DNA of 26,138 nucleotides, from assembly GCA_029052375.1 (NCBI GenBank), contig JAIDJD010000233.1, positions 1 through 26,138 of the forward strand. Direction: 5' to 3'. This document shows, one piece after another, positions 8,508 through 15,897 of the stretch. The stretch comes from Duncaniella sp. (GTDB lineage: Bacteria > Bacteroidota > Bacteroidia > Bacteroidales > Muribaculaceae). The notes beneath the pieces were generated by a model. It saw only the letters and a program-made list of their open reading frames with translations. It was not told the origin of the DNA and made no database searches. Each line of letters opens with the position of its first letter. The first letter of the stretch is position 1. Made by a program: the position numbers and the translations under genes.

Positions 8508-8939
8508 TCAATCTTCGGAGTCGTCGTCATCGTCGAGGAAGTCAAAGTCCCATCCGTCGCCGGCGAGCGAGTCGGTGAAGCTCGCAAGCTCGCGGCCCTC
8601 GCGCTTGGTGGGACGGCCGAGGCCCTTGCGGCGGTCGATGAAACCCGATATCCTCACCACGTCGAGCAGGTCGAGCTGGCTCTGAGGCGTGATGTTCTCC
8701 ATATACTCGGGCACGAGCTTGGCGCCGAGACGGTTGTTGGCCAGGGCCTTGACCCTGAACGAGTATGTCACCGGGGGCTTGCGCACGTCCACCACCTCGC
8801 CCACCTTGAGGGCGCGCGAGGGCTTGACGGGACTGCCGCCGACGGAGACACGGCCCTTCTTGCAGGCCTCGGTGGCTACGGTGCGGGTCTTGAAGACGCG
8901 CATGGCCCAGAGCCACTTGTCTATACGTGTTTCTGCCAT
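8508..8939 (-). CDS. S4-domain RNA-binding protein (Hsp15-like)
   Basis: A 143-residue cytoplasmic protein. The N-terminal half (about 4-65) is an S4 RNA-binding domain beginning RIDKWLWAMRVFKTRT, the Hsp15/HslR signature; Hsp15 binds stalled 50S subunits carrying peptidyl-tRNA. The C-terminus ends in a strongly acidic tail (Asp/Glu, about 131-143), common in Bacteroidota homologs and absent from the E. coli protein. It follows pth on the same strand. rplY, pth and this gene form a recurring translation-quality-control neighbourhood in the order. Here a 160-base spacer with a long inverted repeat separates it from pth. Confidence 0.85.
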   Translation of the reverse strand: MAETRIDKWLWAMRVFKTRTVATEACKKGRVSVGGSPVKPSRALKVGEVVDVRKPPVTYSFRVKALANNRLGAKLVPEYMENITPQSQLDLLDVVRISGFIDRRKGLGRPTKREGRELASFTDSLAGDGWDFDFLDDDDDSED

Positions 8940-8943
8940 AATC

Positions 8944-9085
8944 TGGGTTTTAAGTTTAGGTCCTTAGGGCCTTGGGTTTAAAGTTTAGGGCATTGCAATC
9001 CGTAGTTCAGGGCTGTACAGGTCGAAAATCTCAGGTCAAAAGGGTCTGATTAAACTTTAAACCCAAGGCCTCAGGGCCCTAAACC
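8944..9085. repeat. GTTTAAA-type heptad repeats forming a long inverted repeat
   Basis: Twenty bases at 8968-8987 are the exact reverse complement of 9051-9070 (core CCTTGGGTTTAAAGTTTA). The match continues imperfectly outward to about 8953 and 9085, giving arms of about 35 bases around a loop of about 63. The arms are built of 7-nt steps (GTTTTAA, GTTTAGG, GGTTTAA; TAAACTT, TAAACCC). It fills the spacer between pth and the S4 gene. Confidence 0.8.
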
Positions 9086-9099
9086 ATGAACTCCCCAAT

Positions 9100-9663
9100 T
9101 TACTTGTTGTTGTACTGACACATTGCGGTCTGGAGCCCGGCGAGACAGAAGGTCTTGACGGCCTCTGCGGCCACCTTGACGCGCTCGCCGAGAGCCTCGG
9201 CCTCCTCGGGGGTGAACATCCCGAGGACATAGTCTACCTGGGCCCCGCGGCTGAAGTTGTTGCCGATGCCAAAGCGCAGGCGCGGATAGGCCTGTGTCCC
9301 GAGCATCTGCGCGATGTTCTTGAGTCCGTTGTGGCCGGCGTCGCTGCCCGAGGGCTTGAGGCGTATGGCCCCGAAGGGGAGCGCGATGTCGTCCACGATG
9401 ACGAGGATGCGCTCGATGTCAACCCCCTCCTTCTCCTTCCAGTAGCGGACGGCGTTGCCGGAGAGGTTCATATAGGTAGATGGCTTGATGACCGTTAGCT
9501 GGGCGTTCTTGACGCGGATGCGGGCCACGTCGGCATAACGCTCGGTCGAGAATGTCCCCGAGACGCTGTCTACCAGCGCGTCAGCCACCATGAATCCTGC
9601 GTTGTGGCGCGTGGCCTCGTATTCAGGGCCGATGTTGCCGAGACCCACTATGAGGTATTTCAT
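9100..9663 (-). CDS. pth: Peptidyl-tRNA hydrolase
   Basis: Cleaves the ester bond of peptidyl-tRNA dropped from ribosomes, recycling the tRNA. The 187 residues are full length. Catalytic and tRNA-binding residues are present: Asn10 (GLGN), His20 (TRHNAGF), Asn66 (YMNLSG), Asp91 (VDDIALPFG) and Asn112 (GHNGLKNI). The start at ATG 9663 is set by homology: MKYLIVGLGN is the family N-terminus. The reading frame continues upstream to 9801, but that extension translates repeat DNA. It lies downstream of rplY, separated by a terminator and an AGTTGAA-type repeat region. Confidence 0.95.
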   Translation of the reverse strand: MKYLIVGLGNIGPEYEATRHNAGFMVADALVDSVSGTFSTERYADVARIRVKNAQLTVIKPSTYMNLSGNAVRYWKEKEGVDIERILVIVDDIALPFGAIRLKPSGSDAGHNGLKNIAQMLGTQAYPRLRFGIGNNFSRGAQVDYVLGMFTPEEAEALGERVKVAAEAVKTFCLAGLQTAMCQYNNK

Positions 9664-9670
9664 TTGAAAA

Positions 9671-9713
9671 AGTTGAGAGGTTTTTAGTTGAAAGTTGAGA
9701 GTAGGGAGATATA
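9671..9713. repeat. AGTTGAA/AGTTGAG heptad repeat upstream of pth
   Basis: This block reads AGTTGAGAGG, a T run, then AGTTGAA-AGTTGAG-AGTAGGG-AGATATA in 7-base steps. The 18-mer TAGTTGAAAGTTGAGAGT (9685-9702) occurs again exactly, inverted, at 25186-25203, some 15 kb away. It ends about 8 bases before the pth start codon. Bases 9714-9832 beyond it hold no feature I recognise. Confidence 0.75.
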
Positions 9714-9832
9714 GATATATAGGGGCACAGGCGGATACTCTGCCAAAACTTATCTCAGGGCCCATTGAAATGTTATCCGGATGAATCCGTAGGCTCTTCA
9801 TTCAGTCATTCCCCTCTCCCAAACACGAACAA

Positions 9833-9872
9833 CTCACAGACGTCTCTCCGTCCGGGAGAGACCATCTGTGAG
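9833..9872 (-). terminator. Two-tier hairpin terminator after rplY
   Basis: CTCACAGA (9833-9840) pairs with TCTGTGAG (9865-9872). Inside it GTCTCTCC (9842-9849) pairs with GGAGAGAC (9855-9862) around a 5-nt loop. It starts 28 bases after the rplY stop, and the minus-strand tail TTGTTCGTGTTTG is T-rich. Confidence 0.65.
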
Positions 9873-9900
9873 CTGTGATGAGTGGAGTTTGCAGAAAGGC

Positions 9901-10473
9901 TTAGGCCTTGGCCTGAGCACCGCGGGCGGCACGGGTGAGCTGAACGGCGCAGACTACGGCGTTCTTGGCGTTCATGAGCTCGAGGCCCTCGAAGTGGAGC
10001 TCGCCAACCTGGAGAGTCTTGCCGAGGCCGAGGTTGTCTACGTTGATGAGGAGACGCTCGGGAATCTCGGTGTAGGGAGCCTTCACCTTGAGCTTCTTCA
10101 TGGAGAGGTTGAGCTTACCGCCGGCCTTCACACCTTCGGCGTGGCCTTCGAGCTTGACAGGAACCTCCATGGTGACGGGCTTCTCGGGGGTGACGGAGAG
10201 AAGGTCCATGTGGAGGATGGTGTCCTTTACGGGGTGGAACTGGAGGTCCTTGAGGACAGCCATAGAGGTGTTGCCCTCTACGGTGAGCTCGATGGCGAAA
10301 ATCTCGGGGGTATAGACGAGCTTGCGCACATCTTCCTGGCTTACGGTCAGGTGGATGGCCTCCTTGCCGTCGCCGTTGAGCACGACGGGGATGAGGTTGG
10401 ACTTGCGCAGCTCCTTGGCTGCCTTCTTGCCCAGGTCGGTACGGGGCTGGGCGGTCAGCTTGAATGTCTTCAT
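9901..10473 (-). CDS. rplY: 50S ribosomal protein L25 (Ctc form)
   Basis: A 5S-rRNA-binding protein of the large subunit. At 190 residues it is the long Ctc form: an N-terminal L25 domain (about 4-95, starting MKTFKLTAQPRTDLGKKAAK) plus a C-terminal beta domain, ending in an Ala/Gly-rich tail. The RKSNLIPVVLNGDGK segment and LKDLQFHPVKDTILHMDLL (residues about 85-103) are typical of the family. It is first in the order rplY-pth-S4 protein. Its codons are plainer than those of its neighbours, as expected for a highly expressed gene. A TAACTTTG box and a leader hairpin lie upstream. Confidence 0.95.
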   Translation of the reverse strand: MKTFKLTAQPRTDLGKKAAKELRKSNLIPVVLNGDGKEAIHLTVSQEDVRKLVYTPEIFAIELTVEGNTSMAVLKDLQFHPVKDTILHMDLLSVTPEKPVTMEVPVKLEGHAEGVKAGGKLNLSMKKLKVKAPYTEIPERLLINVDNLGLGKTLQVGELHFEGLELMNAKNAVVCAVQLTRAARGAQAKA

Positions 10474-10507
10474 TTTCTTGTTCGGGTTTTGTTGGTTGTG
10501 TTACTCA

Positions 10508-10533
10508 AAATTAAGGAGATCGCTTCTTAATTT
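10508..10533 (-). other. Leader stem-loop upstream of rplY
   Basis: AAATTAAG (10508-10515) and CTTAATTT (10526-10533) form a perfect 8-bp stem with a 10-nt loop in the 5' leader of rplY, about 35 bases before its ATG. It could be an autoregulatory or stabilising element of a ribosomal-protein transcript; its role is unknown. Confidence 0.35.
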
Positions 10534-10594
10534 CCCATCACACGGGAAGGCAGAGCGGGCGCCACACGTGGCACAGCAATCCTTAAAAGCGGCA

Positions 10595-10602
10595 CAAAGT
10601 TA
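10595..10602 (-). promoter_or_regulatory. Candidate -7 box for rplY
   Basis: The minus strand reads TAACTTTG (TAnnTTTG). It lies between the tricorn-gene terminator and rplY and would give a leader of about 115 bases containing the stem-loop at 10508-10533. Confidence 0.5.
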
Positions 10603-10620
10603 GTGATTTTCTGCGGGAAA

Positions 10621-10654
10621 GGGAGAGGCATTAATGTTTTTTAACACCTCTCCC
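10621..10654 (-). terminator. Hairpin after the tricorn-type protease gene
   Basis: GGGAGAGG (10621-10628) pairs with CCTCTCCC (10647-10654), 8 bases beyond the stop. The loop holds a T run and its own short TGTT/AACA stem. The tail on the minus strand is only weakly T-rich (TTTCCC). Confidence 0.45.
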
Positions 10655-10662
10655 CTGCCCTT

Positions 10663-13600
10663 TCACTTCCTGTCGATGTCGCCGAGCAGGGTCTTGACGG
10701 CAGTCTCGAGCTGCTGGTCGCGTCCGGCGGCCGCGAGAGCAGGGTCGTTGGCCACCTTGACATCAGGCTCGAGCTGGGTGTTCTCGAGAAATCCTCCCTC
10801 GGCGGGACAGAAGCCCACGACAGGCACGCCGAAGAGCATCGAGTCGTCCTGGAAGTCTATCCAGTTGACAGAGCTCATGGTGCCGGGGACAGGCATACCC
10901 ACTATCTTGCCGAGGCCGCGGTTGCGGTACATCCAGGGGGTGCCGTGGGCGTTGGAGTAGTTGGCCTCGCCGGTGATCATCACCGAGGGGCGCAGCCAGC
11001 GCTTCGAGGGCATCTCGCCGCTCTTGACGCCGCGGATATACTGGTCGAGGTACTTGTGTCCGCTGAAGAGCACCTCGATGTCTTCGTGCAGGCGGCCGCC
11101 GCCGTTCCAGCGGGTGTCGATGACGATGCCCTCGCGCGAGGCATAGCGTCCGAGGACGTCGGCATAGATGTCGCGGTACGAGGCGTCGTTCATCGAACGT
11201 ATATGGACATATCCGAGGCGCCCGCCCGAGAGCGAGTCTACCGTGGCGCGGTTGCGCTCTACCCATCGTTTGTAGAGCAGGTCGTTCTCAGCCGAGGCGG
11301 CCACGGGTATCACCACCTCCTCGACCTGGGCCCCCGAGGGGAGCGTAAAGGCGACGAGCGTCTTCTTGCGGGCGCGTCCGCCGAGCAGGGCCAGGGGGTC
11401 AGAGCCGGCGCCGAGCGAGGTGCCGTCTATGGCTGTTATAAGGGCTCCGGCCGCCATGGTCGAGGCCGCGTTGTCGAACGGGCCGTCCTTTATCACCTCG
11501 GCCACGCGGAGGCCGCCGGAGGTGTCGGTGAGGTCGTAGATGAGGCCGAGGCTCGCTGTGGGCTCCTTGGCGGGGCCGGCGAAGTAGCGGGCGCCGGTGT
11601 GCGAGACGTTGAGCTCGCCGAGGAGCTCCGAGCCCATCTCGGCAAAGTCATAGTTGTTGGAGATATGGGGCAGATAGCGGCGGTAGGCCTCGCCGAGACC
11701 CTTCCAGTCGGCGCCGAACATATCCTCGACGAGAAATCGCTTGGCCTCCTCGCGGAGCATATAGTCATACATATACTCGCGCTCGGCCTGGCGGTCTATC
11801 TTCTGGGTGGCGGCATAGGAGATGTTCTCGAGCTTGCCTCCGGCGAGGGTCAGCTTTTTCATCATCCTCGGGCCGAGTATGAAGAGGCTCTTGCCCTGGC
11901 CGTCGGGAGCCAGGCCTACGCCGCCGGCGCCGAGCTTCTTGAAGAGCGACACGTCGTCCTTGCGCATATCCATCTTCCAGAGGTCATATCCGTCCTCGCG
12001 CTCGGAGAGGAAGTAGAGGTTGTCGCCGTCGTTGTCGACGTAGGCGTCGGCTATCGAAGAGGAGAAGGGCGTGAGGCGGACGGTGCGCTTGTCATATCCA
12101 GCTGTCTCTACCTTGACATTCTCGGGCGAGGGCTCCTCGGCGGCTGTCTCAGACGCTTTCTTGTCCTCCTTCTTGTCTTTCTTGCCCTTCTTGGCCTTGT
12201 CGGCCACAGCGGCGGCGCTCTTGGCCTTCTTGCGAGACTTCTCCACATCCTTCAGGATGCTGTAGTCCTCGGGCGAGAGCATATAGCGGTCATAGGCCTC
12301 CTGGTTGGTGAAGGCGATGAAGACATCGTACTGCGAGCCCCACGAGGCCATGTTGCGCATTCCGTAGCGGTCCGAGATGAAGATGACGGCGTTGCCTCCC
12401 ATCACCCAGCGCGGGCAATAGTTGGTGTAGGCGTCGTCGGTGACGCGGACCATCTCGCCGGTCGATGCGTTGAAGAGGGCGATGTCATAATAGGGGTCGC
12501 GCTGATGGGTGTCGATGGTGGCCACGAGCCATTCGCTGTTGGGACTCCAGTCCAGCTGGATGTCGGCGTCGTTGGCGGTATAGGTCTCGCCGTCGGTCAT
12601 CATGGTAGTCTTGCGCGTCTTGAGGTCGAAGACGGCAATCTTGCGGCGGTCCTGGATGAAGGCGAGCTTCTGTCCGTCGGGCGACACGAGGGGGCGCGAG
12701 CGGTCTATGCCGTCCGAGGGCGGGAAAACGGGGGTCTCCTCGATGGCCACGGCGTTGGCAAAGTTGGGGTCGTCCTTGCGCGAGAGGCGGGCACGGTAGA
12801 TGTTGTCGTGGCCGTCGCGGTCGCTGGTGTAGTAGAGCGAGCGGTTGTCGGCGCCCCACGAGGGCTCGCGCTCGCCCTGGGGAGTGGCGGTCACCTGCCT
12901 TGTGGTGGCATAGTCGGCCGAGGTGACGAAGATGTCTCCGCGGCTCATGAAGGCCACCTGCTTGCCGTCGGGCGAGGGCACGGCGTCTTGCGCTCCGGTG
13001 GCAAAACGGCGTATCAGAGGCGAGTTGTCATAGTCGGCGGTGATCTCCACAGCCACCTTGGCGGGGCTCTTAGAGCCGGGAGCGAGGGTGTATATCTCGC
13101 CGTCCTGCCCGAAGGCGAGGGTGCCGTTGTCGGCACGGCTCAGGAAGCGGACAGGGTGGGTCTTGAAGTCGGTCACGCGCTCTACCCTGGAGGGGTCTGA
13201 GAGCGGGAATGAGTGTACGTTGATGTTGCGGTCCTCGCGCTCGGAGAGGAAGTAGACAGTCTTTGATGCGGGGTCGTAGACGGGGTCGAGGTCCTCGCCG
13301 CCGCGGTTGGTAAGGTTGGTGTGGCGGCCCGACGCGGCATCGTAGAGCCATATGTCGCGGGTCACCGAAGAGGTATGGTGTTTGCGCCACTCATCCTCCA
13401 TACCCTTGACATCCTGGTAGAGGAACGAGCCCCCGTCGCCGGTGAAGGCTATGAACCTCGCGGGGGTGGCAAGCACCTGCGAGGGCGCCCCCTTGCCGTC
13501 GGCGGCCACAGAGTAGAGCTGGGTGAGGCGCGCGGTGGGATACACGCGGCTCGAGGCGGGCGCCTGGATGGCGGCGGAGTAGAGGACACTCTTGCCGTCG

Positions 13601-13947
13601 GGGCTGAACGCCTCCGGGATCTCCTGGGCCGAGTGAGAGGTGAGGCGCACGGGCGTGCCTCCCTGGGCGGGAATCACATAGACATCCATCGAACCCTCGC
13701 GGTCCGAGGCATAGGCTATCGAACGGCTGTCCGGGCTCCATACGGGCGAGGCCTCGTAGGCGGCCGACGTAGTGACACGGGTGGCGGCGCCTCCGGTGGC
13801 GGGCACAGTGTAGATATCGCCCTTGTAGGTGAAGGCGATGGCCCTTCCGTCGGGCGAGATGGCCACATCACGCATCCACAGCGGGGTGGTGGCCGAAGCG
13901 CTCGCGGCAAGCATGAGCGCAAGGGGGAGAGCAATGTATTTAGGCAT
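10663..13947 (-). CDS. Tricorn-type S41 protease with N-terminal beta-propellers and PDZ domain
   Basis: A secreted or periplasmic protein of 1094 residues with a signal peptide (1-19, ASASA end). Tricorn proteases trim peptides produced by other proteases. Domains in order: repeated WD40/TolB-like propeller blades (about 22-700, with many SPDGxxIAF and SxREG motifs), a helical C1-like segment (about 735-790) whose GELNVSHTG holds a candidate catalytic His783, a PDZ domain (about 797-870), and the S41 core (about 905-1075). The likely nucleophile is Ser998 in ANYSNAHG; Glu1055 in GGFLENTQLEPD fits the charge relay. The residue after the serine is Asn, where archaeal tricorn has Asp. A Lys-rich linker (569-597) interrupts the second propeller. 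The gene follows the EamA gene by 21 bases, probably as one transcript. Confidence 0.9.
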   Translation of the reverse strand: MPKYIALPLALMLAASASATTPLWMRDVAISPDGRAIAFTYKGDIYTVPATGGAATRVTTSAAYEASPVWSPDSRSIAYASDREGSMDVYVIPAQGGTPVRLTSHSAQEIPEAFSPDGKSVLYSAAIQAPASSRVYPTARLTQLYSVAADGKGAPSQVLATPARFIAFTGDGGSFLYQDVKGMEDEWRKHHTSSVTRDIWLYDAASGRHTNLTNRGGEDLDPVYDPASKTVYFLSEREDRNINVHSFPLSDPSRVERVTDFKTHPVRFLSRADNGTLAFGQDGEIYTLAPGSKSPAKVAVEITADYDNSPLIRRFATGAQDAVPSPDGKQVAFMSRGDIFVTSADYATTRQVTATPQGEREPSWGADNRSLYYTSDRDGHDNIYRARLSRKDDPNFANAVAIEETPVFPPSDGIDRSRPLVSPDGQKLAFIQDRRKIAVFDLKTRKTTMMTDGETYTANDADIQLDWSPNSEWLVATIDTHQRDPYYDIALFNASTGEMVRVTDDAYTNYCPRWVMGGNAVIFISDRYGMRNMASWGSQYDVFIAFTNQEAYDRYMLSPEDYSILKDVEKSRKKAKSAAAVADKAKKGKKDKKEDKKASETAAEEPSPENVKVETAGYDKRTVRLTPFSSSIADAYVDNDGDNLYFLSEREDGYDLWKMDMRKDDVSLFKKLGAGGVGLAPDGQGKSLFILGPRMMKKLTLAGGKLENISYAATQKIDRQAEREYMYDYMLREEAKRFLVEDMFGADWKGLGEAYRRYLPHISNNYDFAEMGSELLGELNVSHTGARYFAGPAKEPTASLGLIYDLTDTSGGLRVAEVIKDGPFDNAASTMAAGALITAIDGTSLGAGSDPLALLGGRARKKTLVAFTLPSGAQVEEVVIPVAASAENDLLYKRWVERNRATVDSLSGGRLGYVHIRSMNDASYRDIYADVLGRYASREGIVIDTRWNGGGRLHEDIEVLFSGHKYLDQYIRGVKSGEMPSKRWLRPSVMITGEANYSNAHGTPWMYRNRGLGKIVGMPVPGTMSSVNWIDFQDDSMLFGVPVVGFCPAEGGFLENTQLEPDVKVANDPALAAAGRDQQLETAVKTLLGDIDRK

Positions 13948-13968
13948 ATCTTGGGTGATTGGTTTCTT

Positions 13969-14889
13969 TCAGGTCTTTCTCAGCTGGCGCTTCTGCAGAT
14001 AGTCTGCCAGCCATACGCCGAAGAGGATGAGCGCACAGCCTATGTAGCCAACGACGGTGACCTTCTCGCCGAGAGCTATCATGGCGAATATCATAGTGAT
14101 GATAGGCTGGAAGTAGAGATAGTTCGAAGCCGTCACAGGGCCTATCTTGACTATGGCGAAAGCCCACATTATATATCCGCCCATCGAGCAGACAAGGGCC
14201 AGGAAGAGCAGGTTGACCATACAGACAGGCTCGAGGAGTATGGCGGGCGAGGCTATCTCAGGCTGTATGGACAGGAAGGGGATACCCGTCAGAAGGCCGT
14301 AGAAGAAGACCTTGCGCGTGATGAACAGCTCCGTATAGTGGGCGTTGAGAGGCTTGAGCATCAGGCCGTAGATGGCCCAGCAGAAGGCTGCGAGCAAGGA
14401 GAGAAGGTCGCCGATGGGGTTCAGCTCCATGTTGAACGACGAGTTGAATATCACAAGCCCCACGCCGAGGAAGGCTATGACACTGCCTATATATGCCCCT
14501 CGGCCGGGACGGTTGGTCTTGTAGACAAGCCCCACGAGCAGGACGGTGAGCAGAGGCGGCAGGGCTGTGATGAGCGATACGTTGGTGACGAGGGTGTACT
14601 CCAGGGCCACATTCTCGGATATGAAGTAGACCGAGCCGGCCACGAGGCCGCAGCCGAGGAAGAGCAGTTCATCCTTGAAAGAGTTGGAGAGAATCTTCTT
14701 GTGGCAGAAGCAGAGCAGAGCCAAGTAGGCAAGCGTGAAGCGGTAGATGTAAATCTCTATCGGGTGGAGACCGTGATCAAGCAGCACACGTGTCGACACA
14801 AGCGAGAGGCCCCACGCCGTCACAGTAGCGGCGGCGCACAGGTGGTAAGGCCAGAGGCGGCCTTTGCCCGAAGGTTTATGAGAGTCCAT
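13969..14889 (-). CDS. EamA/DMT-superfamily transporter
   Basis: A 306-residue inner-membrane protein with about ten predicted helices arranged as two EamA repeats, the usual size for drug/metabolite transporters (RhaT/YdcZ-like exporters). The first repeat opens with AAATVTAWGLSLVSTRVLL (about residues 19-37). The second holds GDLLSLLAAFCWAIYGLMLK and ends near the basic tail LQKRQLRKT. The start ATG 14889 is chosen because MDSHKPSGKG leads directly into the first helix; an upstream extension to 14967 translates promoter DNA. The substrate cannot be predicted. It probably shares a transcript with the tricorn-type protease gene 21 bases downstream, which may only be a matter of position. Confidence 0.88.
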   Translation of the reverse strand: MDSHKPSGKGRLWPYHLCAAATVTAWGLSLVSTRVLLDHGLHPIEIYIYRFTLAYLALLCFCHKKILSNSFKDELLFLGCGLVAGSVYFISENVALEYTLVTNVSLITALPPLLTVLLVGLVYKTNRPGRGAYIGSVIAFLGVGLVIFNSSFNMELNPIGDLLSLLAAFCWAIYGLMLKPLNAHYTELFITRKVFFYGLLTGIPFLSIQPEIASPAILLEPVCMVNLLFLALVCSMGGYIMWAFAIVKIGPVTASNYLYFQPIITMIFAMIALGEKVTVVGYIGCALILFGVWLADYLQKRQLRKT

Positions 14890-14927
14890 TATAAAAAATT
14901 GTGAAACGGAGGCATGGCGCCCCGCCA

Positions 14928-14935
14928 CAAAATTA
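14928..14935 (-). promoter_or_regulatory. Candidate -7 box for the EamA-tricorn transcript
   Basis: The minus strand reads TAATTTTG, identical to the box in front of ftsY. A TTTG lies only 12 bases further upstream, shorter than the usual spacing, so the -33 element is unclear. Confidence 0.4.
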
Positions 14936-14973
14936 AGAATTTTCCTCCAAACCTCCAAAAAACACACCCGAAG

Positions 14974-15008
14974 GGAGAATCGGGAATGGAGAATTGAGAA
15001 TGGAGAAT
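14974..15008. repeat. Five tandem GGAGAAT-type heptamers
   Basis: GGAGAAT-CGGGAAT-GGAGAAT-TGAGAAT-GGAGAAT run without a break in exact 7-base steps (consensus NGRGAAT). The last base belongs to the stop codon of the transposase gene on the minus strand. The array fills most of the gap between that gene and the EamA promoter. Confidence 0.85.
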
Positions 15009-15883
15009 TAGAAACCCGCTATTTTTGCCGCGAGAGAATTCATAAACATACACTCGGCCCGTGACAGAACGCGAGGCTCAAGCGGGGCGAGCAAAAGGAG
15101 ACGCCCTTCGGCACAAAGATTGAAATCATGTTCGGCGGGCTTAAAGCGTTCTCCAAAAGGTGTGTTGGTAATTAGAATTATCTTTCCTCCGGCCTCTTCA
15201 GCGACAGCACGGACCCCCTTCTCAGCCGAAGATATGAAAGGAGATACAAGGACTCCACCGTTAGCCGCAATGTGCAGCCATCTTGCCTTATTGGCTTCAT
15301 GTTCGGCCTCCGTATCTCTGCGATGCACCACTACCTGACCCTTAAAAGGATTGTCAAGCAACTGAATGTTGCCATAGGCCATCACCTCCGTTCCCCCAAT
15401 GCTTATGCGGTTGATGCGTCTGAAGTTTTCCGGGCAGGCTATACGCACACCCAATCGGTATGGATTGGCCCTTATATAATCAAATACCGTCTGGATAGAC
15501 TTGCCCGGATATATAATACGGTCATGGTAGTCTTCCTTGAATATCGGACAGTCAATGCCGTGGTTGACCCGGGCCTCCTGGATCACAGCATTCTTGAACA
15601 TTGATATATAATGGCCAAGATGGCGAGGGAGCGGTGCGCAGACATTCACAAGAAAGTGCAGATGGTCAGGCATCACGATATACTGCCACATTTTAAGACT
15701 TGGAGATAGTCCTGGCATCTGATAAATCTTTCTTGCTATGATATCTCCAATCGCAGAGCGACGTATCCATACACCAGGAAGCACCCCCGTCAGTTCGCCC
15801 CAATATGGCGAGAGGGAGTGCTTGCTTATGGTAATATGATATGACGACAGGCGCTTATAGTCGTGAAATGGCGCTCTTGGCAT
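15008..15883 (-). CDS. REP-associated Y1 transposase with DprA-like C-terminal extension
   Basis: A protein of 291 residues from ATG 15883. Residues 1-155 are a Y1/RAYT (TnpA-REP) transposase: the HUH pair is His74 and His76 in VMPDHLHFL, and the probable nucleophile is Tyr136 in FDYIRANPYRLG, the family's Y..NP motif. RAYTs nick and join single-stranded DNA at palindromic repeats. Residues about 160-291 are extra. They contain GGVLVSPFIS (209-218), a GGKIILITN strand (232-240), GERFKPAEHDF (244-254) and CAEGRLLLLAP (257-267), which resemble the Rossmann-like nucleotide/ssDNA-binding core of DprA/Smf proteins; this match is from memory. A start at 15988 would translate the palindrome cluster and is rejected. 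Base composition is visibly more AT-rich than the neighbours, suggesting transfer. No IS ends or tnpB are present. Confidence 0.8.
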   Translation of the reverse strand: MPRAPFHDYKRLSSYHITISKHSLSPYWGELTGVLPGVWIRRSAIGDIIARKIYQMPGLSPSLKMWQYIVMPDHLHFLVNVCAPLPRHLGHYISMFKNAVIQEARVNHGIDCPIFKEDYHDRIIYPGKSIQTVFDYIRANPYRLGVRIACPENFRRINRISIGGTEVMAYGNIQLLDNPFKGQVVVHRRDTEAEHEANKARWLHIAANGGVLVSPFISSAEKGVRAVAEEAGGKIILITNTPFGERFKPAEHDFNLCAEGRLLLLAPLEPRVLSRAECMFMNSLAAKIAGF

Positions 15884-15897
15884 GGGAAGCGGATAGG

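Noticed and set aside
10945..13200. A 751-codon plus-strand open frame
   Set aside because: It is the complement of the tricorn-type protease gene, which has a signal peptide, propeller motifs and catalytic residues; the reverse frame is low-complexity and featureless.
13321..14904. A 527-codon plus-strand open frame
   Set aside because: It spans the antisense of two real genes and their junction and shows no recognisable domain.
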